Of a stretch of 26,801 bases of DNA, positions 23,369-26,801 are shown piece by piece. How positions within the stretch are numbered: position 1 is the first letter of the stretch; every line of letters begins with the position of its first letter. Under the pieces are notes generated by a model that saw nothing but the letters and a program-made list of their open reading frames with translations, made no database searches and was not told the DNA's origin. This DNA comes from an uncultured Eubacteriales bacterium (GTDB lineage: Bacteria > Bacillota > Clostridia > UBA1381 > UBA9506): contig CABSKZ010000003.1 in NCBI GenBank assembly GCA_902478395.1, forward strand, positions 1-26,801, given 5' to 3'. A program made the position numbers and the translations under genes.

Positions 23369-24949
23369 TTAAATGACGGAGAACGCGTCAAACACACGTT
23401 TTACCAGTGCGATCGCCGCCTCGCAAGTGCAGTTTGCCAGAGGAAGGAACGCGCCGTTTGCACCTTTGATAATATCTTTGGAAGCAAAGTAGTTTACGCC
23501 GCTGACGGCCCAGAAGGCAATATCTTCCGCGTCGGCAAACACCGGCGGATTGTTGACAGAGGTGTCAAGGCTCGGAACACCCGCCTGTATCGTCCGAAGC
23601 AGCATGACAGCAATTTCCTGACGTGTTACAGGGTTACCCGGAGCAAATTTTCCATCCCCAACGCCGTTAACGATGCCAAGTGCCACAGCTTTGAGTATCT
23701 CAGTGTTGCTAGTGTCGGTAAAACTCCCGGACGGCGCGGCTTTTTTGCCGGTTATGGCTTCGTACAGCTTAACGGCCAGTTCACAGAATTCCTCACGGGT
23801 GATGGAACGCTGAAATTCCACTGTTACCTTATCCGTGACAAGACCGTCGCCAATTGCTTCGTTGATTTCAGAGACAGCCCATTCGGATACGCCGTTCTGG
23901 CCGGGGGAAACAGAGCCGCTGACAGGCTGGTTCTGCGTTTGAGTGGAGGCTGCGTCGGTGGATACGGCCAGTGTTGCCCGCGCGATGATGGAATCGTCGG
24001 TGTAGTCTCCGTCCTTTGCATACAGCCGGATTTCATATTCCCCAATATCAGCTGGGGCGGTTGCGGCCCAAACGCCGTTTGTAATGTCTAAATCAATTAC
24101 ATATTTCCAGATTCCGTAGTCCTCCGGACGCGCATTTTTCTTGGTGATGGACACAAATGCACTTGCCTGCTTCTGCGCCTCGGTCACACCTGTTACGGTA
24201 ATGTTCACGGTATCGTTCGGACGGACAGTTGTCCGGTCAGGTGTTACGCCAGTCTGCAAGGTTGAATAGGTGACGTTTAACGGAACGGTTTTAGCAAGTG
24301 AATCGGCGTAATCCTTATCCGCCGCATACAGCCGGAATTCATATTCTCCCACGTCATCGGGGGCGTTTACAGTCCAAATGCCGTCTGTTTCATATAAATC
24401 GCTAACATATTTCCAGGTTCCATAGTCCTCCGGACGCGCATTTTTCTTTGTATAGGAAACGAACGCGTTCACCTTTTCCATTGCTGCCGTATAGCCTGTT
24501 ACGGTGACTTTCATTTCCTCTTTGGGCGTATAAGCCGCTTTGTCGGGTTTTATTTCCAACGTTTGGTCGGTCACATAGGAGATGGTAACCGGAACTTTGA
24601 CCGTCAGAGAGTTGTCGTAATCGCCATCCTTTTCATAAAAGCGGATTTCATAGTTCCCCGCTTCGTCTGGAGCATCAACGGTCCAGACGCCATCTGTTTC
24701 ATACAAATCACTCGCATATTTCCAAGTTCCGTAATCACTTGGGCGTGCCTTGGCTTTCGTGACTGAAACAAAGGCGCTTGCATCCTCCATTGCTTCGGTG
24801 ACACCCGTCACGGTGATTTTCATTTCCTCCTTGAGCGTGTAAGCCATTTTGTCCGGCACAATGCTAACGCCCGCAGCACTCGCTGGGACAAATGTAAATA
24901 AAGAACATAGTAAGGCAGAAACCACTAAAATTGAAACTGTTTTTTTCAT
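23369..24949 (-). CDS. SLH surface protein with three tandem Ig-like repeats
   Basis: The ATG at 24949 has GGAGGAG upstream and begins a signal peptide (MKKTVSILVVSALLCSLFTFVPASA); an in-frame extension to 25003 lacks these signs. The 526-residue product has three tandem ~100-residue modules at about 28-125, 128-231 and 233-330. All contain AFVSxTKxxARPxDYGxWKY, then DGVW or DGIW, then APDxxGxYExRxYxxDxDY. A Thr/Gln/Ser linker (about 332-352) leads to three SLH repeats (about 355-405, 412-455, 470-525); the third has a degenerate CEAAI in place of TRAE. The repeats are nearly copied at DNA level, with a period of about 300 bp. The protein is anchored to the wall and extends Ig-like modules outward; its ligand is unknown. 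It is followed closely by the lipoprotein gene. Confidence 0.9.
   Translation of the reverse strand: MKKTVSILVVSALLCSLFTFVPASAAGVSIVPDKMAYTLKEEMKITVTGVTEAMEDASAFVSVTKAKARPSDYGTWKYASDLYETDGVWTVDAPDEAGNYEIRFYEKDGDYDNSLTVKVPVTISYVTDQTLEIKPDKAAYTPKEEMKVTVTGYTAAMEKVNAFVSYTKKNARPEDYGTWKYVSDLYETDGIWTVNAPDDVGEYEFRLYAADKDYADSLAKTVPLNVTYSTLQTGVTPDRTTVRPNDTVNITVTGVTEAQKQASAFVSITKKNARPEDYGIWKYVIDLDITNGVWAATAPADIGEYEIRLYAKDGDYTDDSIIARATLAVSTDAASTQTQNQPVSGSVSPGQNGVSEWAVSEINEAIGDGLVTDKVTVEFQRSITREEFCELAVKLYEAITGKKAAPSGSFTDTSNTEILKAVALGIVNGVGDGKFAPGNPVTRQEIAVMLLRTIQAGVPSLDTSVNNPPVFADAEDIAFWAVSGVNYFASKDIIKGANGAFLPLANCTCEAAIALVKRVFDAFSVI
23960..24850 (-). repeat. Three tandem ~300-bp coding repeats
   Basis: The block reading GTCCTCCGGACGCGCATTTT on the plus strand occurs at about 24119 and again about 303 bp later, with a diverged third copy near 24735. 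Each unit encodes one Ig-like module of the SLH protein. Confidence 0.7.
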
Positions 24950-25037
24950 AAAATATCTCCTCCTCAGATTATCGTTGCCGCGCTTGCAAAATGTAAAGCG
25001 CATTCTGCGGCAAAGTATGTAATTGCAAGTTTTGCGC

Positions 25038-25583
25038 TTATGATACCTTTAAAATACGTAGTTTCCCGATGATTGGCAGATCCTTTGCACGGCCCTGCAC
25101 AGCGTTGACGATTCCGATGATGCACAGAATGAAAATGGCGAGATTTCCAAGCCCCAGAATCGGGTTCACAACCCGGTAAAGCCGCCAGGAAATTGCGTAC
25201 AGCACAGAAGTGATAATTCCACATACCGCCCAGTACGCCACGGAGAGCAGTATCAGGTTAATCCCCTGACTGGTGTGGAACCGGACATATTTAGAGCCCT
25301 TCGCCCCCAGCAGCGGGACGAGCACCAGAATGCCGAGGTAGGATAGAAGGGCCATGACCTTGTTCTGTTCGATATCCTTTTGGTCAAATTCATATGTGCT
25401 GTCGGTGGTGTTGTTCAGGTTTACAATCGTGTCCTCCACTTTTTTTGCGGTTTGGTCCGCGGTTGGATTTGCCGGGGCCGCGTTCTGAGCAGCCGCTGTT
25501 CCAGCAACCGCTGCGCCACAGATTGGGCAGTGCCTCACATTATCCGCCACTTTTTCTCCACATTTTCCACAGTATGCCATCAT
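25038..25583 (-). CDS. Zinc-ribbon membrane protein with DUF4870/Tic20-like domain
   Basis: A 181-residue protein starting at ATGATG with AGGAGG just upstream (either Met may be used). The N-terminal zinc ribbon has two CxxC knuckles, C5GKC8 and C19PIC22. A low-complexity Ala/Thr/Asn stretch (about 26-62) follows. The C-terminal region has three or four hydrophobic segments (about 76-92, 105-134, 140-163) with the sequence KYVRFHTSQGINLIL, which is the hallmark of DUF4870/Tic20-like small membrane proteins (VRFHAxQ). Zinc-ribbon plus DUF4870 proteins are common in Clostridia but have no settled function. It lies downstream of the broken zinc-ribbon genes, which suggests related roles. Confidence 0.85.
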   Translation of the reverse strand: MMAYCGKCGEKVADNVRHCPICGAAVAGTAAAQNAAPANPTADQTAKKVEDTIVNLNNTTDSTYEFDQKDIEQNKVMALLSYLGILVLVPLLGAKGSKYVRFHTSQGINLILLSVAYWAVCGIITSVLYAISWRLYRVVNPILGLGNLAIFILCIIGIVNAVQGRAKDLPIIGKLRILKVS

Positions 25584-25591
25584 AATTCCTC

Positions 25592-25724
25592 CTATTTTAA
25601 ATTTTCAACCATCCGCACAGCAATGATGAGCGCCTGCTCGCGCGTTGTGTTGGCATAGCCTGTTGCCTGTTCTTCTGTTGTTATATTTTTCGGGTGTTTG
25701 CACAAAAACAGACCTTGCGTTCAT
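25592..25724 (-). pseudogene. Small gene with an apparent single-base frameshift
   Basis: From ATG 25724 (GAAGGGGAATGAGGG upstream) the minus strand reads MNARSVFVQTPEK, then leaves its frame in an A5 run. The next frame continues NITTEEQATGYANTTREQAL followed by IIAVRMVENLK and a TAG at 25592-25594, directly before the next gene's ribosome site. Removing one A gives a plausible 43-residue helical protein. The ending EQALIIAVRMVENLK looks like real coding sequence. It is either a frameshifted small gene or a sequencing error. Confidence 0.55.
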
Positions 25725-25743
25725 CCCTCATTCCCCTTCCTGA

Positions 25744-25898
25744 TTATTCCATTTTTGCGCCGCAGCCGGAGCAAAAGTTCATTCCCGCTAAAAGTTCCGC
25801 GCCGCAGCTGGTACAGAATTTTTTTGCTGCGTCTCCAGCTTCGTGCCGCACTGACGGCAGAATTTGGTTTCACATTGGTTTTCTGCGCCGCATTCGGG
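25744..25898 (-). pseudogene. Detached double zinc-ribbon C-terminus of the upstream coiled-coil gene
   Basis: Directly after the TGA at 25899-25901 the same frame continues PECGAENQCETKFCRQCGTK and LETQQK. At an A7 run (25809-25815) the frame then breaks. One base added to the run yields FCTSCGAELLAGMNFCSGCG and AKME before TAA at 25744-25746. Read together this is a textbook pair of zinc ribbons with regularly spaced CxxC knuckles. It is therefore the natural C-terminus of the protein starting at 26195, interrupted by one stop and one frameshift. Confidence 0.7.
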
Positions 25899-26195
25899 TC
25901 AGCAGAGTAAATCTGTATGCTGACGGGAACGCACATCCTTTTCTTTTTGTGCGTCCTGCAGACGGCTCTGTGCCTGTGCGATCTCCTCATGCACAAGCCG
26001 GAGACGCTCTCCGGTTTCACTGTAGCGCGCATTATCCTCCTCGAACGCCTGCTTGCCAATTTCAGCATACAGCTGTGTTTCCTGTTTTCTCAGGTCATTT
26101 AGTCCTGTCTGTGCCTTCAGTATTTTTGCGTCCGGGGCGTCTTCCGGCATGAAGCTTGACAACCCTTTGATAAAACCACCCAGAAAATCTCCCAT
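25899..26195 (-). CDS. Short helical protein, truncated before its zinc ribbons
   Basis: The ATG at 26195 has GGAGG six bases upstream; an in-frame GTG at 26213 is less likely. The open frame gives 98 residues. A short hydrophobic start (MGDFLGGFIKGLSSF) is followed by a strongly charged helix, probably coiled coil (about 25-90, LKAQTGLNDLRKQETQLYAE and further heptads). It ends at TGA right where a CPECG zinc-ribbon motif would begin: the TGA occupies the place of the first cysteine. The rest of the zinc-ribbon region is still present downstream. Coiled-coil plus C-terminal double zinc ribbon is a common arrangement in Clostridia proteins of unknown role. It lies 30 nt after the preceding zinc-ribbon gene and is probably cotranscribed with it. 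Confidence 0.65.
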   Translation of the reverse strand: MGDFLGGFIKGLSSFMPEDAPDAKILKAQTGLNDLRKQETQLYAEIGKQAFEEDNARYSETGERLRLVHEEIAQAQSRLQDAQKEKDVRSRQHTDLLC

Positions 26196-26225
26196 AGTGT
26201 CCTCCGTTCCCACCAGTTTAGGCGG

Positions 26226-26591
26226 TTAAGTGTTGTTGTTTGGTGCTGTGCCGGTAACGCCGACATACTTCTGCATTTTGGAACGGCAAATGCTGCAGGC
26301 GGCGTCGTCAATGTCAAAATCCTTATCGCATACCCACCGTTTGCATATGGGGCAGCGGTTAAAATGCATCATGGCCTCCTGGTTCGCACGTTCAAACGCC
26401 TGTTCATGTTCCTGTTTCCATCTTCCGGTTTTCCGGACAGGTACGGCGCCAAACAAAACCTTTTGTTCCCTGCCGCTGAATGGAACTGGGACACTTTTCC
26501 AGGAATTGTTGCAGATGTCGCAATAAAAGGTAAAAGAAAATTCCGTTTCTGTGGACTCATCTGTGTACAATTCGGTAAATGCACGTAGCAT
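26226..26591 (-). CDS. Small cysteine-rich zinc-binding protein, unknown function
   Basis: ATG 26591 has GGAAAGGGGG upstream, so I prefer it over the in-frame extension to 26621. The 121-residue protein has cysteine pairs C24-x2-C27 (YCDIC), C80-x2-C83 (CPIC), C88 (VCDKDF) and C99-x2-C102 (CSIC), which suggests two zinc sites. A basic/charged stretch with WKQEHEQAFERANQEAM lies between. No signal peptide or membrane segment is visible, so it is cytoplasmic. The family is not recognised beyond zinc-ribbon-like. It is the first gene of the minus-strand cluster of zinc-ribbon genes and lies downstream of a promoter at 26715-26720. Confidence 0.75.
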   Translation of the reverse strand: MLRAFTELYTDESTETEFSFTFYCDICNNSWKSVPVPFSGREQKVLFGAVPVRKTGRWKQEHEQAFERANQEAMMHFNRCPICKRWVCDKDFDIDDAACSICRSKMQKYVGVTGTAPNNNT

Positions 26592-26801
26592 ATATTCATC
26601 CCCCTTTCCAATCAGACGCACAGTCTTAAATGAACATGCACCTGTTTAATGCCCCGCGCCGGAATGAGAATTTTTCAATTATTCGGTGCGGATTTTGAAT
26701 GCCCTGATGGTTTCATTATAGAGATTTTATTTATAAAAGTAATCACCCTAAGGGTGATTTTGGCGGGAAATAGGGGTGATTTTCGGGGGTGATTTTATTT
26801 T
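26592..26801 (-). promoter_or_regulatory. Upstream region with -10 element and GGGTGATT repeats
   Basis: No gene is seen here. On the minus strand a perfect -10 TATAAT lies at 26720-26715, with only a poor -35 (TTACTT-like) beside it. Immediately upstream is the near-palindrome AATCACCCTAAGGGTGATT (26741-26759). Direct copies of GGGTGATTTT on the plus strand occur at 26752-26761, 26774-26783 and 26787-26796. The weak -35 together with adjacent repeats suggests control by a DNA-binding activator or repressor (inference). The stretch from 26592 to 26714 would be a ~115-nt untranslated leader with no riboswitch I can recognise. Confidence 0.55.

Noticed and set aside
24968..24997. Possible promoter (TTTACA, 18 bp, GATAAT, minus strand) before the SLH gene at 24949
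   Set aside because: The transcript would start at the ribosome binding site itself, leaving almost no leader; the match is also imperfect.
26741..26796. Repeats as a replication-origin iteron set
   Set aside because: Only four short copies, no neighbouring Rep gene or AT-rich unwinding pattern, and they flank a promoter; an operator is the simpler reading.
1..26801. tRNA, rRNA, CRISPR array, insertion sequence or prophage genes
   Set aside because: I looked for cloverleaf-like, repeat-spacer, transposase and integrase patterns and found none that hold up.

Overview
This window looks like a chromosomal segment of a Gram-positive, anaerobic-type Clostridia bacterium. Five proteins carry S-layer-homology (SLH) domains, there are ECF-type vitamin transporter parts, strong AGGAGG-like ribosome binding sites precede most genes, and there are no outer-membrane (SusC/D or TonB) components. 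I cannot name the genus.

Bases 1-15,534 (+ strand) are one tightly packed operon that begins before the window. It encodes a carbohydrate ABC permease, a very large SLH-anchored multi-domain surface protein, an SLH-anchored heparinase II/III-type polysaccharide lyase, a secreted protein built from three lectin-like modules, another SLH protein of unknown role, and a cytoplasmic GH105-like unsaturated-uronyl hydrolase. Together this reads as a Gram-positive polysaccharide utilisation locus for a uronic-acid-containing glycan. The lyase cuts at the cell wall, the ABC transporter imports the oligosaccharides, and the GH105-like enzyme removes the unsaturated end sugar inside the cell. Two back-to-back hairpins near 15,542-15,618 close this operon and the convergent one.

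Bases 15,619-21,767 (- strand) are a cobalamin-riboswitch operon: sigma-A-like promoter, B12 riboswitch, leader terminator, then four genes. The first encodes an alpha-toroid (prenyltransferase-repeat) domain fused to three SLH repeats. The second encodes a membrane-anchored DUF4430 protein. The third is an ECF T component. The fourth is a single polypeptide holding two ECF ATPases and a C-terminal S-like membrane domain. The alpha-toroid and DUF4430 folds correspond to the two halves of animal intrinsic factor/transcobalamin, here split over two surface proteins and linked to an ECF importer. This is the most interesting system in the window.

Bases 21,783-22,488 (- strand) hold a monocistronic flavodoxin-like iron-sulfur flavoprotein gene with its own promoter. 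Bases 22,596-26,801 (- strand) hold a set of small zinc-ribbon proteins, a DUF4870-like membrane protein, an SLH protein with three Ig-like repeats and a lipoprotein. This last region contains several reading-frame lesions (one in-frame TGA and three single-base frameshifts), whereas none was seen in the roughly 21 kb of coding sequence before it. A cluster of GGGTGATT repeats lies upstream of its first gene, at the window end.
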